Positions 1 through 7,918 of a stretch of DNA of 64,000 nt are shown here, in pieces; position 1 is the stretch's first letter, and every line of letters begins with the position of its first letter. The DNA comes from JAGPUQ01 sp947084925 (lineage in GTDB: Bacteria; Pseudomonadota; Gammaproteobacteria; Pseudomonadales; Porticoccaceae). The position numbers were made by a program, and so were the translations under genes. The stretch covers positions 6,106 through 70,105 of the forward strand of contig CAMTUJ010000014.1 of the NCBI GenBank assembly GCA_947084925.1, given 5' to 3'. The notes under the pieces were generated by a model. That model had not been told where the DNA came from, ran no database searches, and saw only the letters and a list, made by a program, of their open reading frames with translations.

Positions 1-1318
1 GCCGCGTGGGCTTGAAACGTTCACGCAGCCAGCGCTCCAGAAACGGATGCGCGGTCTGCCACAGATCGAGGTCCGGATAGAGCTGGCGGCCAAGGCCTTC
101 GATATTGAGCAGCGTCTTTTGCAGCAGCACCAGGGAGGGCTGGATTTCGGCGTCGAAGCGCCGCGCGACGCGAAACAGGTCGATCAGCAGATAGGCGAGG
201 GAGATGTCTTTCAGCGGTCGCTGGAAGCGGGGCTCGCACACGGTCCGCACTGCGCTTTCGAGTTCGACCACCGGCGTACCTTCCGGTACCCACCCCGACT
301 GTAAGTGCAACTCGGCCACCTGGCGGTAGTCGCGGCGGAAGATGGCCAGCATGTTGCGCGCCAGATAGTACTGATCGCTGTCGGACAGGATGCCGATGAC
401 GGCGCAGTCCACCGCGACATAGCTGGGTCGGCGCGGCTCCCGGACGTCCACGAAGATATTGCCCGGATGCATGTCGGCGTGGAAAAAATTGTGGGTGAAC
501 ACCTGGGTGAAAAAAATCTCCACGCCGCGCTCGGCCAGCACCCGGAAGTCGGCGCCGGCGGCGCGCAGCGCCGCGACATCGGTGACCGCGACGGCGCGGA
601 TGCGCTCCATCACCATGACTTTCTGATTCGACAGCGGCCAATGGATCGCCGGCACGTACAGCAGCGGCGAGTCGGCGAAATTGCGGCGCAGGATGGCGGC
701 GTTGGCGGCTTCCCGTTGCAGGTCGAGCTCGTCGAGGATGGTGGCGCGGTAGTCGCGGGCGACCTCGACCGGGCGCAGCCGGCGCGCCTCGGCGCTGAAG
801 CGTTCGAGTCCGCGCGCCAGTGCCAGCAGCAATGCACAGTCCAGTTCGATCACGGCCTGCACGCCGGGGCGAATGGCTTTTACCACCACTTCCCGGCCAT
901 CGGACAACACCGCCGCGTGAACTTGCGCCACCGAGGCGGACGCCAGCGGGGTGCGCTCGAACCGGGCGAACAACCGGTCCACGGGCGCGCCCAGCGCGGC
1001 TTCGACCAGCGCGGTGAACTCTTCCCCGGGGAACGGCGGGACCGTGTCCTGAAGTTTTTCCAGTTCCGCGCAGATATCGGCCGGGATCAGATCCGGGCGG
1101 GTCGAGAGCACCTGGCCGAATTTCACGAATACCGGCCCCAGGGCCTCCAGTGCCAGCCGCAGGCGTTCGCCCCGCGTCCGTCGCGGCGCCGGCAGCAGCG
1201 CCAGCAGGCGCAGTGGCCAGCGCAGGGCGAGGGGCAGGCTGAGGCCGGCGGCGAGCGTGTCCAGACGGTGGCGGATCACCACCCGGGCAATGGTCAGGGC
1301 GCGTGGGACCGGGTTCAT
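1..1318 (-). CDS. ubiB: UbiB, ABC1/ADCK-family atypical kinase for ubiquinone biosynthesis (3' end cut by window)
   Basis: The reading frame starts at an ATG at 1318 and stays open to the window edge, giving about 439 residues of a family that is usually near 540, so roughly the last 100 residues (the membrane-anchor part) lie outside. The ABC1-specific KFGQ motif is present near residue 75, and the catalytic-loop motif HADMHPGN with a following IFVD is encoded around 460-490. UbiB is a membrane-bound atypical kinase/ATPase that supports the ring-modifying steps of coenzyme Q synthesis. It is the last gene of the ubiE-ubiJ-ubiB unit; its ATG follows the ubiJ stop by one base, which implies translational coupling. 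Confidence 0.95.
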   Translation of the reverse strand, partial: MNPVPRALTIARVVIRHRLDTLAAGLSLPLALRWPLRLLALLPAPRRTRGERLRLALEALGPVFVKFGQVLSTRPDLIPADICAELEKLQDTVPPFPGEEFTALVEAALGAPVDRLFARFERTPLASASVAQVHAAVLSDGREVVVKAIRPGVQAVIELDCALLLALARGLERFSAEARRLRPVEVARDYRATILDELDLQREAANAAILRRNFADSPLLYVPAIHWPLSNQKVMVMERIRAVAVTDVAALRAAGADFRVLAERGVEIFFTQVFTHNFFHADMHPGNIFVDVREPRRPSYVAVDCAVIGILSDSDQYYLARNMLAIFRRDYRQVAELHLQSGWVPEGTPVVELESAVRTVCEPRFQRPLKDISLAYLLIDLFRVARRFDAEIQPSLVLLQKTLLNIEGLGRQLYPDLDLWQTAHPFLERWLRERFKPTR

Positions 1319-1319
1319 C

Positions 1320-1931
1320 TCAGTGCGAATCGTCGGCGCGTGGCGTGACCGATGTCGCGCCCGCGCCGAGCCAGTCGCCGAAGGCAAGCGCGGCTTCGGC
1401 GCCGGCGCGCGCCAAGCCGTGCAGCGGGCCGGGTGGCGTCACGGGGGATTCGTCGGCGAGGTAGTTGACGAGCAGCTCCCGGCCCCGGGTCAGCGCCTCG
1501 CTGCTTTCGCGCAGCGCGCCGCGCACGCCGCTGCCCAGCAGATGGGCGGACGTGTCGCCGACATGGGTGGCGAGTTTGCCTTCCCAGTCGAGTTCGAGTT
1601 CAGCTTGAATGATGCGCAGGCTGGCGAGCAAAGCCGGGTCGCCGGTGACGGTTATCGCGCCCGGGATGGGCGTGTCCGGGTTGACGGCGAGGTGGAGCAA
1701 CGCGGGCGCGCTGCCGGCCAGTTCGAGATCGGCGGAGCTGTCCCCGGGCGGGTCGATGGCAACTTCGCCCGCGTGAATCCGCAGCGCCAGCGTCGCGCGG
1801 GGTTGGGTGATCCGGATATGGACACGGAGATCACCCAGGCCGGCCAGCCGCTCTCGCGCCGCCGGATTTTGATCGAGCGCGAGATTGACCAGTCGGGCGG
1901 CCTGTTGTCGGGCGAGTGCCGCGATCATCAC
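1320..1931 (-). CDS. ubiJ: UbiJ, SCP2-like ubiquinone biosynthesis accessory factor
   Basis: This 203-residue protein has the usual length and position of UbiJ, between ubiE and ubiB. The first 110 residues form an SCP2-type lipid-binding region (hydrophobic stretches such as TVTGDPALLASL), and the C-terminal third is helical and charged. UbiJ is a scaffold and lipid carrier of the soluble Ubi complex acting on late ubiquinone intermediates; it has no catalytic motif. Its start overlaps the ubiE stop as ATGA (1928-1931), so translation is probably coupled. Identification rests on context plus the SCP2-like profile, since the family diverges strongly in sequence. Confidence 0.88.
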   Translation of the reverse strand: MMIAALARQQAARLVNLALDQNPAARERLAGLGDLRVHIRITQPRATLALRIHAGEVAIDPPGDSSADLELAGSAPALLHLAVNPDTPIPGAITVTGDPALLASLRIIQAELELDWEGKLATHVGDTSAHLLGSGVRGALRESSEALTRGRELLVNYLADESPVTPPGPLHGLARAGAEAALAFGDWLGAGATSVTPRADDSH

Positions 1932-2683
1932 GGGCCGGGTTTGACCCCGGTATGCAGCGCCACGATACCGCCCGTCATGTTGTGGTAGCGGGTGTCCGCG
2001 AAACCTGCCTCCGCCATCATCGCTCGCAGGCCTTCCTGGTCGGGGTGCATGCGGATGGATTCAGCGAGGTAGCGGTAGCTGTCGGCGTCACCGGCGACCA
2101 GACTGCCCATGCGCGGCAGGATCTGGAACGAATACTGATCGTAAAGCTTGGCGACCAGCGGATTGGCGGGGTGGGAGAACTCGAGCACCAGCAGGCGTCC
2201 CCCCGGTTTCAGCGCGGCGAGCATGGCGCGCAGCGCGCGCTCCTTGTCGGTGACGTTGCGCAGCCCGAAGGCGATGGTGATGCAGTCGAAGCTGTCGGCG
2301 GGAAACGGCAATTGCTCCGCATCGGCCTGAACGTAGGCGACATTGCCCGCGATGCCCTTGTCCAGCAGCCGGTCTCTGCCGACTCCGAGCATGGCGGCGT
2401 TGATGTCGGCCAGTACCACCCGGCCCGTGGACCCGACCTGGGCGGCGAGCGCGGCGGCGAGATCGCCGGTGCCGCCCGCGAGGTCGAGCACGCTCTGGCC
2501 CGGCCGGAGCGCGGCCATGGTCAGCGCCGCGCGCTTCCAGAGTCGGTGCAGACCGCCCGACATCAGGTCGTTCATCAGATCGTAACGGGACGCCACCGAG
2601 TCGAACACATGCGCCACGCGCGCCGCCTTCTCGGGGCGGGCGACGCGTTCATAGCCGAAGTGGGTGGTGTCCTGATCGTTCAT
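1928..2683 (-). CDS. ubiE: UbiE, demethylmenaquinone/2-methoxy-6-polyprenyl-1,4-benzoquinol methyltransferase
   Basis: UbiE is the SAM-dependent C-methyltransferase of ubiquinone (and menaquinone) synthesis. The SAM-binding motif VLDLAGGTGD lies near residue 66, and the family signature FGLRNVTD near 138. An upstream in-frame start would add 20 residues, but the ATG at 2683 gives the typical N-terminus with TTHFGYE a few residues in and a length of 251, matching the family. It heads the ubiE-ubiJ-ubiB unit. A TACAAT hexamer lies 26 bases upstream of the start codon on the minus strand. Confidence 0.96.
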   Translation of the reverse strand: MNDQDTTHFGYERVARPEKAARVAHVFDSVASRYDLMNDLMSGGLHRLWKRAALTMAALRPGQSVLDLAGGTGDLAAALAAQVGSTGRVVLADINAAMLGVGRDRLLDKGIAGNVAYVQADAEQLPFPADSFDCITIAFGLRNVTDKERALRAMLAALKPGGRLLVLEFSHPANPLVAKLYDQYSFQILPRMGSLVAGDADSYRYLAESIRMHPDQEGLRAMMAEAGFADTRYHNMTGGIVALHTGVKPGP

Positions 2684-2708
2684 CGTGGGCCGCCAGCGTG
2701 CGGCCACT

Positions 2709-2714
2709 ATTGTA
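2709..2714 (-). promoter_or_regulatory. Possible -10 element for ubiE
   Basis: The minus strand reads TACAAT here, about 26 bases before the ubiE ATG, in an otherwise GC-rich 76-base gap between ubiE and the acyltransferase gene. It would give a leader of about 20 bases. No convincing -35 hexamer is visible at the expected distance. Confidence 0.3.
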
Positions 2715-2759
2715 CACGGCCCAGCACCGAGGGCGTCCGCCAACAGGATGCGGCGGCGC

Positions 2760-4451
2760 TCAGTTGAGGTAGCGCTCCCGGCGCGAAGCCTTGAGACGCG
2801 CGAGATCGACGATCACCAGACCGTCGACGCAGTTGCCGAAACCGGGATCGATATTGAATCCCGCAAACTGGACGCCGCCGGATTCGCACAGTTCCGCGTA
2901 CTGTTTGTAGAGGGTGGGAATGCCGAGATTCATCTGCCCCAGTTCGCGCTTGAGCTGCTGGAATTCTTCGCGATAGCAGGTGCCCGGGTATTGCGTGTTC
3001 AGTTCGGCGCGCCGCTCCGGCGAAATAATAAAGGGGTTCCTGGCCACCGCCAGGGTTTGCAGTGCCGGGAAATGGCTTTGGTAAAAATGCACCAGCAGCT
3101 CCAGCGCGGGGCGCGGGTAGGCGCCGCTCAGGCTGACCGGCCCGAACAGGTAGCGGTGCTGCGGGTGCTGGCGCAGAAAGGCTCCGATGCCATACCAGAG
3201 ATAATCCAGGCTGCGTTTGCCCCAGTACCCCGGCTGCACAAAGCTGCGCCCGAGTTCGAGGCCCTGCGCCAGGTAGGGATTCATACCGACCGTGAAGTCG
3301 AACAGCGTGCGGGTGTAGAGCGGCAGTCCCTCGTTCGCCGGACAAAACCGGTAGGCGCCCGCGATCTCCCACTCCCGCTCGTCCCACAGCACCAAGTGCT
3401 GATAGTGCGGGTCGAAGCTGTCGATGTCGCGCCGCAGTCCGGAACCTTCTTCCACCGCGCGAAAGGCCAGTTCCCGCAGGCGGCCGATTTCGCGCATCAC
3501 GGTGGAATCGCCCTGGTGGCGGTACAGGTAAATCTGTTTGTCGTCGGCGGTCGCGCCGAGGCGCGCGCAGGCCTGCACTTCGGCGCGCAACGGGTGACGG
3601 TTCTCGGGTTGCGCGACGGCGACTTCACTGGAGAACAGGCCGGGACGGTCGCTGCCGATACGGTACAGGTGGCGCCGGAACAGTTTGGCCTTTTGCCGGG
3701 GCGGGATGTCGATGCGCTGATAGCTGCGAAAGTCGATCGGCTGGCCGATGCGCACATCGACGCAGCGCTTGGCCTGTTTGAACATCTCCCGCACCAGCCA
3801 CAGCGTCGACAGCGGCCGCGCGAGGAAGGACAGGGCGTAGAAAAACGCCGAATTGCGGCCATCCACATACACCGGCAGGATCGGTGCCCGGGTGGCGCTG
3901 GCGATGCGCAGGAAGCCGGTGCGCCATTTGCCGTCGCGCACGCCTTTGGCGCCGAAGCGGGATACTTCGCCGGCCGGGAAGATGATCAGGGCGCCCTCGC
4001 GCTCGATGAATTCGCGGATCGCGCGCAGATTCTGGCGCGGTGTGTCGCCGCCCATGTTGTCCACCGGCAGCAGCAGGTTGCCCAGGGGCTTGATGGTGGT
4101 CAGCACATCGTTGGCGACCACCTTCACGTCGGGGCGGATTTCGTGCACCAGTTTGAGCAGCGCCAGTCCGTCGAGCGAGCCGATGGGATGGTTGGCGGCG
4201 ATCACCACGCGGCCGCGTGTCGGAATGTACTGGCGCTCGCGATCGCGCAGCCGGCAGGAAAAATCGAAGTAGTCGAGCACCTGCTCGACGAAGTCAAAAC
4301 CTTTCAGGTGTGGATAGCTGGCCTCGAACTGCCGGATCTCCTTTTCGTGAAACAGCAGCCGCAGCGCCGTGACCAAGGGTTTGGCGAGCAGCGGGCGATC
4401 GACAAAAAAGCGCGGGTAACGCTCCTGAACAAAGCTTTCCACATCGAGCAT
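2760..4451 (-). CDS. OlsF-like two-domain protein: PlsC-type acyltransferase fused to hemolysin-type GNAT N-acyltransferase
   Basis: The 563-residue protein has two parts. The N-terminal part (about 60-290) is a lysophospholipid acyltransferase domain with the NHPIGSLDG active-site block and the FPAGEVSRFG substrate block. The C-terminal part (about 310-560) is the acetyltransferase/hemolysin-like domain (DSFDPHYQHLVLW, then GAYRFC). This order, O-acyltransferase first and N-acyltransferase second, is the architecture reported for OlsF, which makes ornithine lipid from ornithine and two acyl donors. Many gammaproteobacteria carry such fusions without a tested function, so the domains are clear and the ornithine substrate is inferred. 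Monocistronic by spacing, with its own AT-rich upstream patch at 4490-4505. Confidence 0.8.
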   Translation of the reverse strand: MLDVESFVQERYPRFFVDRPLLAKPLVTALRLLFHEKEIRQFEASYPHLKGFDFVEQVLDYFDFSCRLRDRERQYIPTRGRVVIAANHPIGSLDGLALLKLVHEIRPDVKVVANDVLTTIKPLGNLLLPVDNMGGDTPRQNLRAIREFIEREGALIIFPAGEVSRFGAKGVRDGKWRTGFLRIASATRAPILPVYVDGRNSAFFYALSFLARPLSTLWLVREMFKQAKRCVDVRIGQPIDFRSYQRIDIPPRQKAKLFRRHLYRIGSDRPGLFSSEVAVAQPENRHPLRAEVQACARLGATADDKQIYLYRHQGDSTVMREIGRLRELAFRAVEEGSGLRRDIDSFDPHYQHLVLWDEREWEIAGAYRFCPANEGLPLYTRTLFDFTVGMNPYLAQGLELGRSFVQPGYWGKRSLDYLWYGIGAFLRQHPQHRYLFGPVSLSGAYPRPALELLVHFYQSHFPALQTLAVARNPFIISPERRAELNTQYPGTCYREEFQQLKRELGQMNLGIPTLYKQYAELCESGGVQFAGFNIDPGFGNCVDGLVIVDLARLKASRRERYLN

Positions 4452-4495
4452 GGGGGTCTCCGATCGGTCCCTGGGTGCAGGATAACGCGGAGACC

Positions 4496-4503
4496 ATATA
4501 ACA
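4496..4503 (-). promoter_or_regulatory. Possible extended -10 for the OlsF-like gene
   Basis: The minus strand reads TGTTATAT about 45 bases upstream of the ATG at 4451. The TG followed by a TA-rich hexamer resembles an extended -10, which can work without a good -35. It is the only AT-rich patch in the 103-base gap to suhB. Confidence 0.35.
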
Positions 4504-4554
4504 GCTCTTTGACGGAATGGTGACAGGGGCGAACGGTTGCATCCGGCGCCGGCA

Positions 4555-5358
4555 TCAGCCGAGATGCCCCAGATGGCGGCTCACAATCTGCAGCGTGGGC
4601 TTGAAGATGCGCGGCGTGGTGCCGACCACATGACCGGAGTCGAGATAACCGTCGCCGCCCTGGAAGTCGCTCACCATCCCGCCGGCTTCGCGCACCAGCA
4701 GCACGCCGGCGGCGATGTCCCAGGGCTTGAGGAACATCTCCCAGTAGGCGTCACAGCGTCCGGCGGCGACGTAGGCCAGATCCAGCGAGGCGACGCCCAT
4801 CCGGCGGATGCCCGAGGAGTCGGCGGCGAGTTCCCGCAGGCAGTCCAGATAGGCGTCCATCTCGGCAAAGGGCGCGCCGCTGAAGGGAATGCCGGTGGCG
4901 AACAGCGCGCCGGCGGCGTTGATCCGCCCCGATACCCGGATGCGCTTGCCGTTGAGGAACGCGCCATGTCCGCGGCTGGCGGTGAATTCCTCGCCTTTGG
5001 CCGGATCGTAGACGACGCCGTGCTGCAGGCGGCCGCAGTGGCGAAACGCAATCGATACGGCGTAGTGGGGAATGCCGTGGATGAAGTTGGTGGTGCCGTC
5101 GAGGGGGTCGATGATCCACTCGCTGTCGGGGTCGCGCCCCACCAGGGTTCCCGATTCCTCGCCGATGAAGCTGTGGTCCGGGTAGGCGCGGCGGAGCTGC
5201 TCGATGATGAGTTTTTCCGAGGCATGGTCTATTTCGGTGACGAAATCGTGCTGTCCCTTGGTATCGACCTGCACCCGGTCGATGCGGCCGCTCGCGCGCT
5301 GGATCAGGTCACCGGCCGCGCGGGCCGCGCGCAGGGCAATGGTCAGCATCGGTTGCAT
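4555..5358 (-). CDS. suhB: SuhB, inositol-1-monophosphatase family protein
   Basis: The 267-residue length equals that of the E. coli protein. The N-terminus MQPMLTIALRAARAAGDL matches the family start, which is why the ATG at 5358 is preferred over frames running further upstream. Metal-binding motifs are present: GEESG, DPLDGTTNF and, near the C-terminus, WDIAAGVLL. SuhB hydrolyses inositol monophosphate in vitro and in E. coli also joins the rRNA antitermination complex with Nus factors. It is divergent from trmJ across a 118-base gap carrying a perfect inverted repeat with mirrored -10-like boxes. Confidence 0.95.
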   Translation of the reverse strand: MQPMLTIALRAARAAGDLIQRASGRIDRVQVDTKGQHDFVTEIDHASEKLIIEQLRRAYPDHSFIGEESGTLVGRDPDSEWIIDPLDGTTNFIHGIPHYAVSIAFRHCGRLQHGVVYDPAKGEEFTASRGHGAFLNGKRIRVSGRINAAGALFATGIPFSGAPFAEMDAYLDCLRELAADSSGIRRMGVASLDLAYVAAGRCDAYWEMFLKPWDIAAGVLLVREAGGMVSDFQGGDGYLDSGHVVGTTPRIFKPTLQIVSRHLGHLG

Positions 5359-5388
5359 TGCTGGGTCCGGACGGGTGGAAGCGGGCGC

Positions 5389-5447
5389 GCAGTTTAGCAG
5401 AGCCGCATCCCGCCGGATCGGCTGGTCCCCGCGCTCTGCTAAACTGC
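5389..5447. promoter_or_regulatory. Inverted repeat with mirrored -10-like boxes between suhB and trmJ
   Basis: The 14-mer GCAGTTTAGCAGAG (5389-5402) recurs as its exact reverse complement at 5434-5447. Each arm contains TAAACT reading outwards: towards trmJ at 5440-5445 and towards suhB on the minus strand at 5396-5391. Each would place a transcription start 25 to 35 bases before the respective start codon. The symmetry suggests either divergent twin promoters or an operator shared by both genes. Confidence 0.45.
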
Positions 5448-5476
5448 CGCTCTGCCATCTGGGCTGGGTGCCAACA

Positions 5477-6304
5477 ATGATGGGTTCGTTTGCGAACGTA
5501 CGCGTGGTGCTGGTCAATACCAGCCATCCCGGCAATATCGGCGCCGCCGCGCGGGCCATGAAAAACATGGGGCTGGAGCGTCTTTATCTGGTGGCGCCGC
5601 GGGAATTTCCGGCGCCGCGCGCGCTCTGGCGTGCCGCCGGAGCCGTCGATGTGCTGGGGCGCGCCACAGTGGTCGAGAGTCTGGCCGAAGCGGTGGCCGA
5701 TTGCGGCCTGGTGGTCGGCACCAGCGCCCGCGAGCGGCGCATTCCCTGGCCGCTGCTCGATCCGCGCGAATGCGGACAGCGGGTGTGGCAGGAGGCGGCC
5801 CATCACGAGGTGGCGCTGGTATTTGGTCGCGAAGACCGCGGGCTCACCAACGACGAACTGGCCCAGTGCGGCTATCACGTGCACATCCCGGCCAATCCCG
5901 ACTACAGCTCGCTGAATCTGGCCGCCGCCGTGCAAGTGCTCACCTATGAGCTGCGGATGGCCGCGCTGGCGGCGTCCGGTGAGACACAGTCCCCGGATTG
6001 GGACGTACCGCCGGCGCCGGCGGCCGACCTCGATCTGTATTTCCAGCATCTGGAGCGCGTTCTGGTGGAGATCGGCTTTCACGATCCCGCCAATCCGCGT
6101 CAGACCATGGTGCGGCTGCGCCGGCTGCTGGCGCGCATCCGGCCCGACCGCATGGAGCTGTCGATCCTGCGCGGCGTGCTCACCGGGGTGCAGAATCTCG
6201 CCTGGCGGCTGCGCACCGCCGGTGCTGTTCAGGGCGGCAGCGTTGCTGTGCAAGCCGAGGATGCGCCGGTAGACCCGCGGATCGAAGATCAGCAAGCCGG
6301 GTGA
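5477..6304 (+). CDS. trmJ: TrmJ, tRNA (cytidine/uridine-2'-O-)-methyltransferase
   Basis: TrmJ is a SPOUT-class enzyme that 2'-O-methylates position 32 of several tRNAs. The N-terminal block VRVVLVNTSHPGNIG and the knot motifs GREDRGLTNDEL and NPDYSSLNLA are clear; the C-terminal tail (about 170-275) is the family's dimerisation extension. Two adjacent ATGs (5477 and 5480) are possible starts; the first is annotated. In many proteobacteria suhB and trmJ flank the isc genes, and here trmJ is followed by an iscS-like gene, with no iscR or iscU in view. Confidence 0.95.
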   Translation: MMGSFANVRVVLVNTSHPGNIGAAARAMKNMGLERLYLVAPREFPAPRALWRAAGAVDVLGRATVVESLAEAVADCGLVVGTSARERRIPWPLLDPRECGQRVWQEAAHHEVALVFGREDRGLTNDELAQCGYHVHIPANPDYSSLNLAAAVQVLTYELRMAALAASGETQSPDWDVPPAPAADLDLYFQHLERVLVEIGFHDPANPRQTMVRLRRLLARIRPDRMELSILRGVLTGVQNLAWRLRTAGAVQGGSVAVQAEDAPVDPRIEDQQAG

Positions 6305-6346
6305 TGCTTGTTGGGGTATTCGCCGGGGAAGCGCGATGGGACTGAC

Positions 6347-6370
6347 GGCCCGGCAGCGCTGCTCCGGGCC
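6347..6370 (+). other. GC-rich hairpin between trmJ and iscS
   Basis: GGCCCGG (6347-6353) pairs with CCGGGCC (6364-6370) around a loop that itself contains CAGCGCTG. There is no following T-run, so this is not a standard intrinsic terminator. The rest of the 165-base gap holds no recognisable gene. Confidence 0.3.
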
Positions 6371-6469
6371 TGGCGCCACGCCGCCGGTGGAAGGATGTGC
6401 GAAACCGTACTGAAACCGAGTGGCCTCTGCGGTGGGCTTTCTCTCCTGTCCTCAATGAACCGAGTTGCC

Positions 6470-7639
6470 ATGAAATTTCCCATCTACCTTGACTACGCGG
6501 CCACCACGCCGGTGGATCCGCGGGTCGCGGCTCACATGGCCGGGTTCCTCACCGCCGACGGGGTATTCGGCAACCCGGCATCGCGCTCCCACAGTTACGG
6601 CTGGCAGGCCGAGGCGGCGGTCGAGGAGGCGCGTGCGCAGGTGGCCGAGCTGGTGGGCGCCGACCCCCGCGAAATCGTCTGGACGTCGGGCGCCACCGAA
6701 GCGGACAACCTGGCGCTCAAAGGTTGCGCCCAGGCGCATCGCGACCGGGGCCGGCACCTGATTACCTCAAAAATCGAGCACAAGGCCGTCCTCGACACCT
6801 GCCAGCATCTGGAGACCGAGGGTTTCGACGTCACTTACCTGGACCCCGATGCACAGGGTCTGATTCAGCCGGGGGCAGTGGCGGCGGCCCTGCGCGACGA
6901 CACCATTCTGGTGTCGGTGATGCACGTCAACAACGAGATCGGCACCATCAACGACATCGCCGCCATCGGCGAAATCTGTCGTGCGCGTGGCGTTCCGTAC
7001 CATGTGGATGCGGCCCAGAGCGCCGGCAAGATCCCCATCGATCTGTCCCGCCTCGCGGTGGATCTGATGTCGTTTTCCGCGCACAAGATCCATGGCCCCA
7101 AGGGTGTCGGCGCCCTTTACGTCCGCCGCAAACCCCGCGTGCGGTTGCGGGCGCAGATGCACGGCGGGGGGCACGAGCGCGGTATGCGATCGGGCACCCT
7201 GGCGACGCACCAGGTCGCCGGCATGGGGGAAGCGTTCCGAATTGCGGGTGCGGAGATGGCGGCCGATGGTGCGCATATCGGTGCCTTGCGCGAGCGATTC
7301 TGGAGCGCGGTCCGCGATCTCGGGGACGTGTATCTGAATGGCTGTCCGACGCAGTGCGTGCCGGGTATTCTCAATCTGAGCTTCGGCGCCGTGGACGGCG
7401 AATCCCTGCTGCTGGCGCTCAAGGATCTCGCGGTGTCCACGGGTTCGGCCTGTACCTCGGCCAGCCTCGAACCCTCCCATGTCCTGCGCGCGCTGGGTAT
7501 CGAGGATGCGCTTGCCTTCAGCGCCCTGCGCTTCAGCATTGGCCGCTTCACCACCGCGGAGGAGATCGATCATGCCGCAGCGACGCTTCGCGACATTCTG
7601 GGACGGCTGCGCGCGTCCGGCCTCTCGCGCTCCCGCTAA
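6470..7639 (+). CDS. iscS: IscS-type cysteine desulfurase
   Basis: This PLP enzyme converts cysteine to alanine and a protein-bound persulfide for Fe-S clusters and tRNA thiolation. The start MKFPIYLDYAATTPVD matches the IscS N-terminus; an ATG 15 bases earlier is possible but less typical. The PLP lysine lies in SFSAHKIHGPKG, and the active cysteine in STGSACTSASLEPSHV, which is the class I loop. At 389 residues it is slightly short of the usual 404, missing the C-terminal IscU-binding tail residues. No isc partners follow, so it may be a stand-alone copy. Its TAA stop directly abuts a repeat core at 7640. Confidence 0.92.
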   Translation: MKFPIYLDYAATTPVDPRVAAHMAGFLTADGVFGNPASRSHSYGWQAEAAVEEARAQVAELVGADPREIVWTSGATEADNLALKGCAQAHRDRGRHLITSKIEHKAVLDTCQHLETEGFDVTYLDPDAQGLIQPGAVAAALRDDTILVSVMHVNNEIGTINDIAAIGEICRARGVPYHVDAAQSAGKIPIDLSRLAVDLMSFSAHKIHGPKGVGALYVRRKPRVRLRAQMHGGGHERGMRSGTLATHQVAGMGEAFRIAGAEMAADGAHIGALRERFWSAVRDLGDVYLNGCPTQCVPGILNLSFGAVDGESLLLALKDLAVSTGSACTSASLEPSHVLRALGIEDALAFSALRFSIGRFTTAEEIDHAAATLRDILGRLRASGLSRSR

Positions 7640-7655
7640 CAGCTTGCTGAAAAAC
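7632..7655. repeat. Solo copy of the palindromic-element end found after clpB
   Basis: These 24 bases differ at only one position from 25742-25765, which is the left end of the palindromic element between clpB and cpdA. The core CAGCTTGCTGAAAAAC begins right after the iscS TAA stop (7637-7639). No matching right end is seen within 300 bases, so this is a solitary or decayed end. Confidence 0.7.
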
Positions 7656-7727
7656 TGCCAAGCCGGTGGCGGTCAGGTAACGCCTGGTCAGAGTCGGCAG
7701 GGGCATTTGGGATGGTGCGTATGACGT

Positions 7728-7733
7728 TATACT
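7728..7733 (+). promoter_or_regulatory. Possible -10 of the GGDEF/EAL gene
   Basis: TATACT is a good -10 hexamer in the 275-base gap between iscS and the GGDEF/EAL gene. ATTTGG lies 17 bases upstream as a weak -35. Transcription from here would leave a leader of roughly 175 bases with two short overlapping open frames. Confidence 0.4.
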
Positions 7734-7813
7734 CGCCGACACCTACAGGGGAACGACCCCGAGGACGATGCGGTGGACGAGGCGCTGGCCTTGGATTCAG
7801 CAATGGAGCCGAC

Positions 7814-7918
7814 ATGAGGGCAGCCCCCGTTCCTGCCTGGCCGCGGGGATATGGTGTCGGGTTTCCAGAGCGCGGCTTGGCGGCATCAGTGCCACCCCGT
7901 TCGAAACCGCACCAGTGA
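7814..7918 (+). CDS. Possible 34-residue leader peptide upstream of the GGDEF/EAL gene
   Basis: This short frame starts with ATG five bases after a GGAG and ends in TGA at 7916-7918, which overlaps the GTG proposed for the next gene as GTGA. Its own ATG overlaps the TGA of an even shorter frame (GTG at 7773, TGA at 7815-7817). The peptide (begins MRAAPVPAW) has no recognised motif. Expression is unproven; the evidence is only the chain of overlapping stop/start codons. Confidence 0.22.
   Translation: MRAAPVPAWPRGYGVGFPERGLAASVPPRSKPHQ

Noticed and set aside
2685..4523. A 612-codon plus-strand open frame opposite the OlsF-like gene.
   Set aside because: The minus-strand gene has both domain signatures; the plus-strand product is a shadow without motifs.
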